Part shown: piece after piece, positions 35,957-44,669 of the stretch
Layout of the letters: the number at the start of each line of letters is the position of its first letter
Position numbering within the stretch: the first letter of the stretch is position 1
From: Polynucleobacter sphagniphilus
GTDB taxonomy: Bacteria > Pseudomonadota > Gammaproteobacteria > Burkholderiales > Burkholderiaceae
NCBI RefSeq assembly: GCF_001953355.1
Contig: NZ_MPIY01000006.1
Span: forward strand, 1 to 64,000
Reading direction: 5' to 3'
Length of the DNA: 64,000 nt
Notes under the pieces: generated by a model
Told to the model about the DNA's origin: nothing
Database searches by the model: none
What the model saw: only the letters and a program-made list of their open reading frames with translations
Program-made: the position numbers and the translations under genes

Positions 35957-36704
35957 ATGCGCTGGCTCAGTTATTTTCTGAAGTGTGTATTGGGTAGTTT
36001 GCTAGCGATGCAAATCTACTTTGTGATTCAGATTGGCGTATGGAGTACGCTCAATCCAAGTAGCACCGCTTTTCAACGATCCGAGCAATGGCGCTTGTGT
36101 TCTTGGCACCTTTCGTGCCCCATCCAAAAAACTTGGACACCATATAACCGGATCTCAGCAAATGTAAAGCGGGCTATTTTGGTGAGTGAAGACGATATCT
36201 TTTTTCAGCACAAGGGTGTGCGTGTTGAGGATATGCAAAAAGCCTAGGGAAAAAAATAAAGAGCAAGCTCACCAACATGGGAGTCAGTCTAAGATTGCTT
36301 TAAGAGGTGGTTCAACTATCACGCAGCAGTTGGCAAAAAATCTTTTTCTATCCTCAGAGCAAAACTATTTCCGCAAAACGCAAGAATTAATCATTACTGG
36401 CTTATTAGAGCTCATGCTTACAAAGCAGCGTATTTTTGAGATTTACCTAAATTCAGTCGAGTGGGGTGAAGGGGTTTTTGGTATTGGCGCAGCTTCTGTA
36501 CATTACTTTGGCGTCAGCCCAGAAAATCTCAGTAGAGAGCAGGCTGCGATTTTGGCAGCAGCCCTCCCGGCCCCAAAATGCTTTGATAAGACGCAATATT
36601 GTCGCCGGGCCAATTTCAATTTTCCTGCACGGCAAGATTTTATTTTGGAGAACATGGATCGGGTTGTCCTGGCGCCAGTCCCCAAAAAAGCTGCTAGTCG
36701 GTAA
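35957..36704 (+). pseudogene. mtgA: Monofunctional biosynthetic peptidoglycan transglycosylase, frameshifted
   Basis: MtgA polymerises lipid II into glycan strands. The first frame (MRWLSYFLKCVLGSLLAMQI, a membrane anchor) reads to [20 protein letters not shown] and then hits TAG. From there the second frame continues the same protein: [49 protein letters not shown] and [18 protein letters not shown]. Removing the A at 36246 (CCTAGGG to CCTGGG) would restore a 248-residue protein of normal length and the expected QKAWEKNK. As it stands the gene gives about 95 residues without most of the GT51 domain. Bifunctional penicillin-binding proteins can replace MtgA, so loss is plausible. The last 11 bp overlap the converging pyrF. 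Confidence 0.9.
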
Positions 36705-37545
36705 TTTTCACTGCAGCCCGAAGTGCATCTCTGGTGCTGATAGCCACCGCTCGAGCGGTGGCTGCAAAGTCTGCGCCTGAACTGGCATACAGAATCGCCC
36801 TAGATGAGTTGATCATCATGCCTGTCCCGGGACGATGAGCGATGCTGCCGGCTTTGACGGTTGCATCAATATCGCCACCTTGAGCACCAATCCCAGGAAT
36901 TAAAAGAGGCATTTCTCCCACAATAGCTCGTACTTTGGCAATTTCATCTGGGAATGTGGCACCCACCACCAGGCTTAATTGACCCGAGCTATTCCATTTT
37001 TCTGCCGCTAAGCGAGCTACATGCAAGTAAAGCGGTTCGCCGCTGGGGGCAATATTTAAAAATTGGAGATCTGATCCACCGGGATTGGAGGTGCGGCACA
37101 ACACAATGACACCTTTACCGGCGTGTTTGAGGTAGGGCTCTACTGAATCAAAACCCATGTAAGGGTTAACGGTTACTGCATCAGCCCCATAACGATCGAA
37201 GGCTTCGAGCGCATAGTGTTCGGCAGTACTGCCGATATCTCCCCGTTTTGAGTCCAGTATGACTGGAATATGAGGATATTTATTTTTAAGGTGCTTGACG
37301 AGTTTTTCTAGCTGGGATTCCGCGCCTTGGGAAGCAAAGTAGGCAAACTGGGGCTTAAAGGCGCAGACTAAATCAGCCGTGGCATCAGCGATCTCTCGGC
37401 AAAACTCAAAAATACCTTCAGATTTCCCCTGAAGCGATGGGGGCAAGCGCTTTGGGTCTGGGTCAAACCCAACACACAGCATACTGCCTTGGGAAGCCCA
37501 TGTGGATTGGAGTTGCTCGTTAAAGGTTTTTGGGTTTGAGTTCAT
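36694..37545 (-). CDS. pyrF: Orotidine 5'-phosphate decarboxylase
   Basis: PyrF makes UMP from OMP. The protein is the longer type 2 form. It has [29 protein letters not shown], the catalytic [19 protein letters not shown] (Lys/Asp triad) and [14 protein letters not shown]. It also shows [18 protein letters not shown] and [11 protein letters not shown]. The ATG at 37543-37545 gives 283 residues and the family's N-terminus ([13 protein letters not shown]); the frame could start further upstream at 37602 but that looks unconserved. It converges on mtgA with an 11-bp overlap and is divergent from corA. Confidence 0.94.
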   Translation of the reverse strand: MNSNPKTFNEQLQSTWASQGSMLCVGFDPDPKRLPPSLQGKSEGIFEFCREIADATADLVCAFKPQFAYFASQGAESQLEKLVKHLKNKYPHIPVILDSKRGDIGSTAEHYALEAFDRYGADAVTVNPYMGFDSVEPYLKHAGKGVIVLCRTSNPGGSDLQFLNIAPSGEPLYLHVARLAAEKWNSSGQLSLVVGATFPDEIAKVRAIVGEMPLLIPGIGAQGGDIDATVKAGSIAHRPGTGMMINSSRAILYASSGADFAATARAVAISTRDALRAAVKITD

Positions 37546-37618
37546 TTGATTTGCGCTTAGTTTAATGAAACTACTATCTCTATAGGATAAACTAGCGCAC
37601 ATTCCTTAGGAGTCCACC

Positions 37619-38584
37619 ATGATCAACTTGTTCGTCCTACAAAATGGCCGACTCTCTCAAGAGCAAGTCGAAGATCGCAATGAATTGTTGCAATATTCAA
37701 ATCCGATTTGGATCGACGTGGTTGATCCAGAAGAGGAAGAGCTTGTCTGGATTAAAGAAGCTTTTGGTGTCTTATTGCCTGAATTGGATGATTTGGGCGA
37801 CTTAGAAGCATCAGCCCGCTATTTTGAAGCGGATGACGGTCACTTGCATATTCGCACCGATTTCTTATTGGATGAAGAGGAAACCTCCCGAAATATTCGA
37901 GTGGCTTTTGTATTGACCAAACAAGTCTTATTCTCCATTCACGATGAAGATTTACCCGTTTTCCGTTTGGTGCGTTTACGCGCGCGTTTGCGTCCTGGTT
38001 CTGTGAGTAATGCAAAAGATGTGTTGCTTGATCTGTATTCAACCGATGCTGAATATTCTGCAGATGCCTTGGAAGAGGTTTATGAAAACCTCGAGCTGGC
38101 AGGAAAAAAAGTACTTTCCGATGACATTAATGACTCGGAAGCGGAAGAGGTTTTGGAAACCATTGCTAAAGAAGAAGATACGAATGGTCGTATTCGTCGT
38201 AATGTGATGGATACGCGCCGCGCCTTATCTTTTTTAATGCGCAGTAAATTACTCTCTGATGAGCAACAGGAAGAGGCGCGCCAGATTTTGCGCGACATTG
38301 ATTCTCTTGAAAACCATACTGCTTTTTTGTTCGATAAGATCAACTTCTTGATGGATGCTACGGTAGGTTTTATTAATCTGAACCAAAGTAAGATTATTAA
38401 GATCTTCTCGGTGGTATCGGTTGCCTTGATGCCACCAACTTTATTGGCCAGTATCTGGGGTATGAATTACAAACATATTCCTGAGCTGGATTTAGAGTGG
38501 GGCTATCCATTAGCGCTGGTGTTGATGTTGATCTCGGCGATTATCCCGCTGTGGTACTTCCATCACAAAGGTTGGATGAAATAA
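37619..38584 (+). CDS. corA: CorA-type magnesium/cobalt transporter
   Basis: CorA is a homopentameric Mg2+ channel of the inner membrane. The 321-residue protein is an acidic cytoplasmic domain (residues 1 to about 250) with a long helix region, then two membrane helices. The channel signature is WGMNYKHIPEL, with GMN at 281-283; the second helix is LALVLMLISAIIPLWYF. The C-terminus HHKGWMK is basic, as in the family. It is a single gene, preceded by AGGAG and divergent from pyrF. Confidence 0.94.
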   Translation: MINLFVLQNGRLSQEQVEDRNELLQYSNPIWIDVVDPEEEELVWIKEAFGVLLPELDDLGDLEASARYFEADDGHLHIRTDFLLDEEETSRNIRVAFVLTKQVLFSIHDEDLPVFRLVRLRARLRPGSVSNAKDVLLDLYSTDAEYSADALEEVYENLELAGKKVLSDDINDSEAEEVLETIAKEEDTNGRIRRNVMDTRRALSFLMRSKLLSDEQQEEARQILRDIDSLENHTAFLFDKINFLMDATVGFINLNQSKIIKIFSVVSVALMPPTLLASIWGMNYKHIPELDLEWGYPLALVLMLISAIIPLWYFHHKGWMK

Positions 38585-38591
38585 TCCTTGC

Positions 38592-39083
38592 TTATGGATG
38601 GCTGGCAAGTAAGTGAATAAGCTCAGTGAGGGCGTATTCACAAGCTTGCATGCGTACCCTCGAGCGGTCACCCTCAAAGTGCATGGTTTTGTAGGTGGTG
38701 TGTTTTGTATCATCACCCAGCGCCCAAGCAAAGCAGACCGTTCCCACTGGCTTTTCGGGTGAGCCACCAGTGGGGCCAGCGATACCTGTAATAGAAATGG
38801 CGACATTGACCGCAGCATTCTTTCTTGCGCCCTGTGCCATCGAGATTGCCACCGGTTCACTGACTGCGCCAAAGGAGTCAATCATTTCGATTGGTACGCC
38901 CAAGCACTCTACTTTAGCTTGATTGCTATAGGTGATATAAGCGCGCTCAAACCAAGCGCTAGAGCCTGGTAATTCAGTAAGTGCAGCACTTACGAGGCCG
39001 CCAGTACAGGATTCGGCAAGCGCCAAAGTCCAGCCTCGCGCAATCAAGGCATTCGCAACCGCTTGACTCAGGCTTAGATTCAT
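38592..39083 (-). CDS. pncC: Nicotinamide-nucleotide amidase (CinA C-terminal family)
   Basis: PncC deamidates NMN for NAD recycling. The 163-residue protein is the stand-alone CinA C-terminal domain: LALAESCTGGLVSAALTELPGSS, YSNQAKVECLGVP and AISITGIAGPTGGSPEKPVGTV are the family motifs, with the catalytic serine in AESCTGG. The N-terminal molybdopterin-binding half of CinA is absent, normal for stand-alone members. It follows pgpA directly (stop and start adjacent), within the thiL-pgpA-pncC operon that is common in betaproteobacteria. Confidence 0.94.
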   Translation of the reverse strand: MNLSLSQAVANALIARGWTLALAESCTGGLVSAALTELPGSSAWFERAYITYSNQAKVECLGVPIEMIDSFGAVSEPVAISMAQGARKNAAVNVAISITGIAGPTGGSPEKPVGTVCFAWALGDDTKHTTYKTMHFEGDRSRVRMQACEYALTELIHLLASHP

Positions 39084-39659
39084 TTATGAGAATTGTTTTA
39101 GGGTAACTTGAACGAGAGCAAAGGCTATCAGGGTGAAGAAGGCCGCAGCCAAATCATCGACCACGATACCAAAGCCTCGCCACCAGATTTCAAAATGGCT
39201 TGAGGGAGTATCGCTGGTATTCCCTTCGAGGGTTTTGAAATAGCGATCAATCCATCCAATGGGGCCTGGCTTTACCGCATCGAAAAATCGAAAGAGAGCA
39301 AATGCCAATAGCTGCCAGTAAATAGAGCTGGGCGAGATAAGCAGCAAGATCAACCAAAAGCTCACTATTTCATCCCAAACAATGCCACCAAAATCTTTTT
39401 TGCCTAATTCTTCACTCACCTGGCCACAAATCAGACAGCCCAAAACAAGCCCAATGCCAATAATCCACCAGCATTGCCAGCGCTCTAAAAATAGAGTCCC
39501 AATGAGAAATGTTGCCCAAGCCCAAAGACTGCCTGCTGTACCGGGTGCGATTTGACTTAGTCCGCTGCCAAAGCCAAATGCCAGGATTCGGTTGATCTTT
39601 TGGAAGACCCAGCCTAGTGTCGGGGTCGCACTAGTTGTTGTGTTGATATGCAGATTCAT
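39084..39659 (-). CDS. pgpA: Phosphatidylglycerophosphatase A
   Basis: PgpA dephosphorylates phosphatidylglycerophosphate in phospholipid synthesis. The 191-residue integral membrane protein has FGSGLSQIAPGTAGSLWAW, WDEIVSFWLILLL (catalytic aspartate region), FFDAVKPGPIGWIDR and IVVDDLAAAFFTLIAFALV. These are all conserved. Four or so membrane segments are visible. It overlaps thiL by 4 bp upstream and abuts pncC downstream. Confidence 0.94.
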   Translation of the reverse strand: MNLHINTTTSATPTLGWVFQKINRILAFGFGSGLSQIAPGTAGSLWAWATFLIGTLFLERWQCWWIIGIGLVLGCLICGQVSEELGKKDFGGIVWDEIVSFWLILLLISPSSIYWQLLAFALFRFFDAVKPGPIGWIDRYFKTLEGNTSDTPSSHFEIWWRGFGIVVDDLAAAFFTLIAFALVQVTLKQFS

Positions 39660-40681
39660 GCAAAGTGATCAAAAGATCGCAGCAGACTGGCCGTGGCATC
39701 TTTATCGAGCAGTTGACCAGTAGAGTCTATTAAATCAATGGAGGGCTTGCTATTGCGCATGGCTTTAATAGTACCAATTCGAGCCAGGGGAAGAGATAGT
39801 TCTTGGCTGATTTGATTTAAGCGATCACGCTGCTCTTGCTTGGCTGTAAAACACAATTCATAGTCATCTCCACCACAGGCAGCAAACTGATTCTGGATAG
39901 TTTCACTTTGCTGCAATAGCAGCCCAGATTTAGGTAATTTCCCAAGTAATATTTCCGCATCAACATGAGACTGCTCAAGGATGTGCATCAGATCCCCCAG
40001 TAAGCCATCTGAAATATCAAGCGCGGCGCTCGCAACGCCTTGGAGACTTTGCCCAAGAGTGATACGCGGTTCAGGTTGGTGCATGCGCATTTGAATTGAT
40101 TGGAGGTCGGGCGCAGAGATGGTTAATTCATGACGCAGTGCAGCAAGAGTCAATCTTGCATCACCCAGCGTTCCTGAAACCCAGATGTCATCCTGTACTT
40201 TTGCGCCTGATCTACGAATGGCTTTTTCCTTGGGAATAGAGCCAAATGCAGTGATCGAGATGGTTAGAGGTCCGGCGGTTGTGTCACCCCCAATGAGGGG
40301 GCATGTGTATTTATTGGCGATCTCAAATAGACCTTGGCTAAAGGCCTCTAGCCAGTGCCCATCAGCATGCGGTAGTGCTAACGCTAAAGTGAAACCTAGT
40401 GGCTTTGCGCCCATGGCAGCAAGGTCTGAGAGGTTTACGGCTAAGGCTTTGTATCCTAGGGACCGAGGGTCGACATTCTTGAAAAAATGCCTGCCTTCAA
40501 CCAGCATATCGCTTGTAATCGCCAGCTCTTCGCCCACCGCTTCTTTTAGGATGGCGCAGTCATCACCAATCCCAAGCAGGACTCGTGAACCAGCGTCGGA
40601 TTTGCCCTGGGCAAGCATTGCATCCGACTCCATTTTGAAGTAACGGGCTATGAGTTCGAATTCGCCAAGTTGAGAAGACAT
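39656..40681 (-). CDS. thiL: Thiamine-monophosphate kinase
   Basis: ThiL makes thiamine diphosphate from thiamine monophosphate. The protein has GEFELIARYF, GIGDDCAILKE (Mg/ATP site), TSDMLVEGRHFF, AVNLSDLAAMGAKPLGFTLAL and LIGGDTTAGPLTISITAFG. ALDISDGLLGDL follows. The ATG at 40679-40681 gives 341 residues and the expected MSSQLGEFEL; an upstream ATG at 40741 would add 20 residues with no conservation. It heads the thiL-pgpA-pncC operon, coupled to pgpA by a 4-bp overlap, and is divergent from maeB. Confidence 0.95.
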   Translation of the reverse strand: MSSQLGEFELIARYFKMESDAMLAQGKSDAGSRVLLGIGDDCAILKEAVGEELAITSDMLVEGRHFFKNVDPRSLGYKALAVNLSDLAAMGAKPLGFTLALALPHADGHWLEAFSQGLFEIANKYTCPLIGGDTTAGPLTISITAFGSIPKEKAIRRSGAKVQDDIWVSGTLGDARLTLAALRHELTISAPDLQSIQMRMHQPEPRITLGQSLQGVASAALDISDGLLGDLMHILEQSHVDAEILLGKLPKSGLLLQQSETIQNQFAACGGDDYELCFTAKQEQRDRLNQISQELSLPLARIGTIKAMRNSKPSIDLIDSTGQLLDKDATASLLRSFDHFA

Positions 40682-40765
40682 GCCCCATTTTAGGACTCTT
40701 GGACCTTCGCCACGCGAGAGGACTAGAATAAGAAACTTCACTATGACTTAATAATGAGTTAATCG

Positions 40766-43087
40766 ATGAGCAAAGAACGCAACAAAGAACAAGAAATTGC
40801 CGATTTAAGAGCGGCAGCCCTTCACTATCATGAGTTTCCAGTTCCTGGAAAAATTGAGATTGCCCCCACTAAGCAGTTAACCAATCAACGCGATTTGGCG
40901 CTGGCTTATACCCCTGGGGTAGCTGCTGCTTGCGAAGAGATTGCTAAAGATCCGGCAAATGCGTTTCGATATACCGCTAGAGGAAATTTAGTGGGCGTGA
41001 TCACCAACGGTACTGCCGTACTGGGCCTTGGAAATATTGGCCCGCTGGCAAGTAAGCCGGTGATGGAGGGTAAGGCTGTTCTATTTAAAAAGTTTGCTGG
41101 TATCGACGTATTCGATATTGAGGTTAATGAAACCGATCCCGAGAAGTTGGTTGAGATTATTGCTGCACTTGAACCTACTTTTGGCGGCATTAACCTAGAA
41201 GATATTAAGGCGCCTGACTGCTTCCTAGTTGAACGTAAATTGCAAGCACGGATGAAAATCCCGGTTTTCCATGACGATCAACATGGCACAGCGATCGTGG
41301 TAGCAGCTGCGATTCTGAATGGCTTAAAAGTAGTCGGTAAGAATGTGGGTGACGTGAAACTGGTTACCTCAGGTGCTGGCGCTGCAGCTTTGGCCTGTTT
41401 AGATTTATTGGTTGATTTAGGCATCCAACGTAAAAATATCTGGGTGACTGACTTAGCTGGTATTGCCTACAAGGGTCGTAAAGAATTAATGGATCCTGAA
41501 AAGGAGCCATTCTGCCAAGAGACAGAATTGAGAACGCTGTCTGAAGCAATTGAAGGGGCTGACATTTTCTTGGGCTTATCTGCTGGTGGTGTACTGAAGC
41601 AAGATATGGTGAAGAAAATGGCTGATAAGCCTTTGGTTTATGCATTAGCAAATCCAACACCAGAAATTTTGCCTGAGGAAGTAAAAGCAGTTCGCCCTGA
41701 TGCAGTGATGGCCACTGGTCGTACTGACTATCCCAATCAGGTCAACAACGTTTTATGCTTCCCATTTATCTTCCGCGGTGCCTTAGATGTGGGCGCAACT
41801 ACTATCACTCGTGGCATGGAAGTAGCCGCGGTTAAAGCAGTTGCTGAGCTGGCACAAGCTGAGCAGAGTGAGGTGGTTACCTCAGTCTATGGCATTGAAA
41901 ACCTTTCTTTTGGCCCTGATTATTTAATTCCAAAGCCATTTGATCCGCGTTTAATTACAGCGATTGCTCCAGCAGTTGCAAAAGCGGCGATGGATGATGG
42001 TGTTGCGCAGCGTCCGATTAAAGACTTCGATGCTTACCGCAATCAGCTCCAGCAGTTTGTGTACCACTCAGGTACTTTGATGAAGCCCTTGTTCAGCATT
42101 GCTAAAAATGTACCTGCTAATCAGAAGCGTATTGTGTTCTCCGAAGGTGAAGATGAGCGCGTCTTACGTGCGGTCCAAATCATTATTGATGAGCGTCTTG
42201 CAACACCCATTCTGATTGGTCGCCCTGCTGTCATTGAGTACCGCATCGACAAGTTTGGCTTGCGCATGAAGGCTGGTGAAGACTTTGAGATTGTGAATCC
42301 TGAAAGCGATGCACGTTTCCGTGATTTCTGGCAAACCTACCTTAGCTTGACTGAGCGCAAAGGTGTTTCAGAGGCCTATGCAAAATTAGAAACGCGTCGT
42401 CGTAATAGTTTGATCGGTAGCCTGTTGGTTAAAAAGGGTATGGCAGACGGCATGATTTCGGGAACGATAGGTAATCTTGCTACCCATCTGAAATATATTG
42501 ACGAAGTGATTGGCCATGAACCTGGTGCGAATGTTTACGGTGCGATGTCTGGCTTAATTCTTCCTGGGCGCCAAGTGTTCTTAGTTGATACTCACATCAA
42601 TCTCGATCCAACTGCAGAGCAATTAGCCGAACTTACTTTGATGGCTGCTAGTGAAATGCGGAAATTAGGTATTGTTCCAAAAGTAGCGCTCTTGTCGCAT
42701 TCAAACTTTGGATCAAGCAATGCGCCATCGGCAATCAAAATGCGTGAAGTATTGGCTTTAATTCAGAAAGCAGATCCTGCGCTCGAGATTGATGGCGAAA
42801 TGCATGGTGATAGCGCATTAGATGCAACAATTCGTGCCGGTGCAGTGACTTCATCATCACTGCAAGGCGATGCCAATTTATTGGTGATGCCGAATATGGA
42901 TGCTGCAAATATTTCATACAACTTGCTGAAAACAGCGGCGGGCAATGGCATTGCAATTGGACCACTATTGCTTGGTGTTGCTAAGCCTATTCACATTCTT
43001 ACTCCGGCAGCAACGGTTCGCCGTATTGTGAATGTGACTACTTTGGCGGTTGTAGAGGCGGCTAGCAATGCAAGAGGGGTGTCTTAA
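40766..43087 (+). CDS. maeB: NADP-dependent malic enzyme (with phosphotransacetylase-like domain)
   Basis: MaeB converts malate to pyruvate and CO2, supplying NADPH. At 773 residues it has the large two-part form. The malic-enzyme domain (residues 1-430) contains [53 protein letters not shown] and [17 protein letters not shown]-terminal domain (about 440-773) is related to phosphotransacetylase ([35 protein letters not shown]). In the family this domain is regulatory, probably sensing acetyl-CoA. It is monocistronic, 127 bp upstream of the barstar-like gene. Confidence 0.95.
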   Translation: MSKERNKEQEIADLRAAALHYHEFPVPGKIEIAPTKQLTNQRDLALAYTPGVAAACEEIAKDPANAFRYTARGNLVGVITNGTAVLGLGNIGPLASKPVMEGKAVLFKKFAGIDVFDIEVNETDPEKLVEIIAALEPTFGGINLEDIKAPDCFLVERKLQARMKIPVFHDDQHGTAIVVAAAILNGLKVVGKNVGDVKLVTSGAGAAALACLDLLVDLGIQRKNIWVTDLAGIAYKGRKELMDPEKEPFCQETELRTLSEAIEGADIFLGLSAGGVLKQDMVKKMADKPLVYALANPTPEILPEEVKAVRPDAVMATGRTDYPNQVNNVLCFPFIFRGALDVGATTITRGMEVAAVKAVAELAQAEQSEVVTSVYGIENLSFGPDYLIPKPFDPRLITAIAPAVAKAAMDDGVAQRPIKDFDAYRNQLQQFVYHSGTLMKPLFSIAKNVPANQKRIVFSEGEDERVLRAVQIIIDERLATPILIGRPAVIEYRIDKFGLRMKAGEDFEIVNPESDARFRDFWQTYLSLTERKGVSEAYAKLETRRRNSLIGSLLVKKGMADGMISGTIGNLATHLKYIDEVIGHEPGANVYGAMSGLILPGRQVFLVDTHINLDPTAEQLAELTLMAASEMRKLGIVPKVALLSHSNFGSSNAPSAIKMREVLALIQKADPALEIDGEMHGDSALDATIRAGAVTSSSLQGDANLLVMPNMDAANISYNLLKTAAGNGIAIGPLLLGVAKPIHILTPAATVRRIVNVTTLAVVEAASNARGVS

Positions 43088-43131
43088 GCAATTTTTTAAA
43101 TGTAAGTTAGTGATAACAAACATTTATTATT

Positions 43132-43156
43132 CTTATATAAATCAAAGGTTTATATA
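43132..43156. repeat. Perfect AT-rich inverted repeat upstream of the barstar-like gene
   Basis: TTATATAAA (43132-43140) and TTTATATAA (43148-43156) are perfect reverse complements separated by TCAAAGG. There is no T-run after it, so it does not look like an intrinsic terminator. It could be an operator or an mRNA hairpin about 60 bp before the barstar-like ATG. Confidence 0.6.
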
Positions 43157-43214
43157 AAATGCACTCTTTTTGGGCTTGATTTGATGGCGTGTTAGGGGTA
43201 ACCTAGCACCCATC

Positions 43215-43835
43215 ATGAATAATCGCTCAGAAAACAACAATACGGTAGGATTTGACGAACATAGCCGCGCTGAAAGTTGGGATAGTAATGATCGTCTTGA
43301 AACCGAATCATCTGCTGCCAACGTGTATGCACAGGGCGGTTTATCTCGTCTACAAACCTATGCAGCAAATCAAGTTTCGGGGAAAAAAGTGACAGCTTCT
43401 TGGCGTGCCGCTTTGGCCGTTCGCGATGCCGGACCGCCTGCTATGTTGCGCAGTGTACGGCCTAATATCGTCCAATCTATTCGTGCTTTCCGTACGCCTG
43501 ATCTGCAGGAAGCGGCTACGGAGCTTGGTCAGCACTTTATTTACGCTAATTGCGCTCATGCACTGACCAAAGGTGAGGTGTTGGAGGCTATTGCCATTGC
43601 CTATACTTTCACCAAGCAGCAAGCGAAAAATTTTGATCCTTTATTGGATGCCTTAACAACCACTATCGATAAATCAGGCCCTCAACCCGGTTTTGTAGTG
43701 GTGTTGGAAGGTTTGCCTTGCACGCAGAAGTTTGACAAAGAGGCTCGTGAGACATTGTTAGATGTGTTCCGTGATGCTGTCGATTTCTGGGCAGAACGTC
43801 GCACACCTTATCGCGTCTTCTACTCGTTCGCCTAA
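43215..43835 (+). CDS. Barstar family protein
   Basis: The C-terminal half (about residues 100-206) matches the barstar (RNase inhibitor) fold as seen in Burkholderiales: HFIYANCAHALTKGEVLEAIA, FDPLLDALTT and FVVVLEGLPCTQKFDKEARE, ending FWAERRTPYRVFYSFA. The N-terminal 90 residues are polar and of no recognised family (SRAESWDSNDRLETES). Barnase itself is not in the window, and these chromosomal members have no proven partner that I know of. The 206-residue length is typical of the betaproteobacterial group. Confidence 0.8.
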   Translation: MNNRSENNNTVGFDEHSRAESWDSNDRLETESSAANVYAQGGLSRLQTYAANQVSGKKVTASWRAALAVRDAGPPAMLRSVRPNIVQSIRAFRTPDLQEAATELGQHFIYANCAHALTKGEVLEAIAIAYTFTKQQAKNFDPLLDALTTTIDKSGPQPGFVVVLEGLPCTQKFDKEARETLLDVFRDAVDFWAERRTPYRVFYSFA

Positions 43836-43845
43836 ATAGAAGGCT

Positions 43846-44625
43846 CTAAGAATTATTTAGAGCTTTTTGTAGTTCTTTCTGTATTTGAGCATCCCAAACG
43901 CTATGTACGGCCGTGATCGCAACGATTCCGGCCGTTTCCGTTCTTAGGACTCGGCTGCCTAGGGAAACAATTTGATACCCAGCACGTTCTGCCAAAGCCT
44001 CTTCTTCTGGAGAGTGACCGCCTTCTGGGCCAATCATTAAAATAATATCTTGCGGTCCATTTTCTAAGAGTACGGAATACATGCTTTGAGTGGCATCTGG
44101 ACTTAAAAGCAGCTTGAGGGATGGCTTTTGGGGCGCCTTAAGATAATCCGCCAAGTTCTGAATGGGCTCAACTTGGGTAAATACCGTTCTGTCGCATTGC
44201 TCGCATGCAGCTTGCACAATCCCAACCCAGTGGAGTAAACGTTTTTGGGCGCGTTCCTGGTCGCTTGAGCGGGTTAATTTGAGTACTGAACGCTCGCATT
44301 GCAAGGGGGCGATTACTTGAGCGCCAGTTTCTACAGCTTTTTCGACTGTCCAGTCCATTTTGTCCCCTCCGGCCAACCCTTGTGCCAAAGTAATCGCGTA
44401 AGGAGACTCCCGATGGGTATCACTGCGAATTTGACTAATCTGCGCCAGACCACTCTTTCCAGTTAAGGAAAGCAGGTGAGCTTGGCCTATTTGCCCTTTT
44501 CCATCGAATATGGGGAAGTTTTCACCCGGTGGAATGCGTCGAACACGCAGATGATGGGCTAGCTCGGGTGTGAGCTCGGTTGGCTTTTCGGATTGCCATG
44601 GGCTGGGAAGATAAAATTGAGGCAT
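43846..44625 (-). CDS. rsmE: 16S rRNA (uracil1498-N3)-methyltransferase
   Basis: RsmE methylates U1498 of 16S rRNA. The 259-residue protein has an N-terminal PUA-like domain (HLRVRRIPPGENFPIFDGKG) and a C-terminal SPOUT knot: LAQGLAGGDKMDWTVEKAVE (ALAKGDRME-like), PLQCERSVLKL, LMIGPEGGHSPEEEALAERAG and SLGSRVLRTETAGIVAI. These are the SAM-binding signatures. It converges on the barstar-like gene with a 10-bp gap and is divergent from tkt. Confidence 0.94.
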   Translation of the reverse strand: MPQFYLPSPWQSEKPTELTPELAHHLRVRRIPPGENFPIFDGKGQIGQAHLLSLTGKSGLAQISQIRSDTHRESPYAITLAQGLAGGDKMDWTVEKAVETGAQVIAPLQCERSVLKLTRSSDQERAQKRLLHWVGIVQAACEQCDRTVFTQVEPIQNLADYLKAPQKPSLKLLLSPDATQSMYSVLLENGPQDIILMIGPEGGHSPEEEALAERAGYQIVSLGSRVLRTETAGIVAITAVHSVWDAQIQKELQKALNNS

Positions 44626-44669
44626 TACTGAAATATAGCTAATTTATTTTCCCAGGGACCACTTTTAGA

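Noticed and set aside
40185-40643. 152-codon plus-strand frame antisense to thiL
   Set aside because: Shadow of the conserved thiL reading frame; no motif or start signal.
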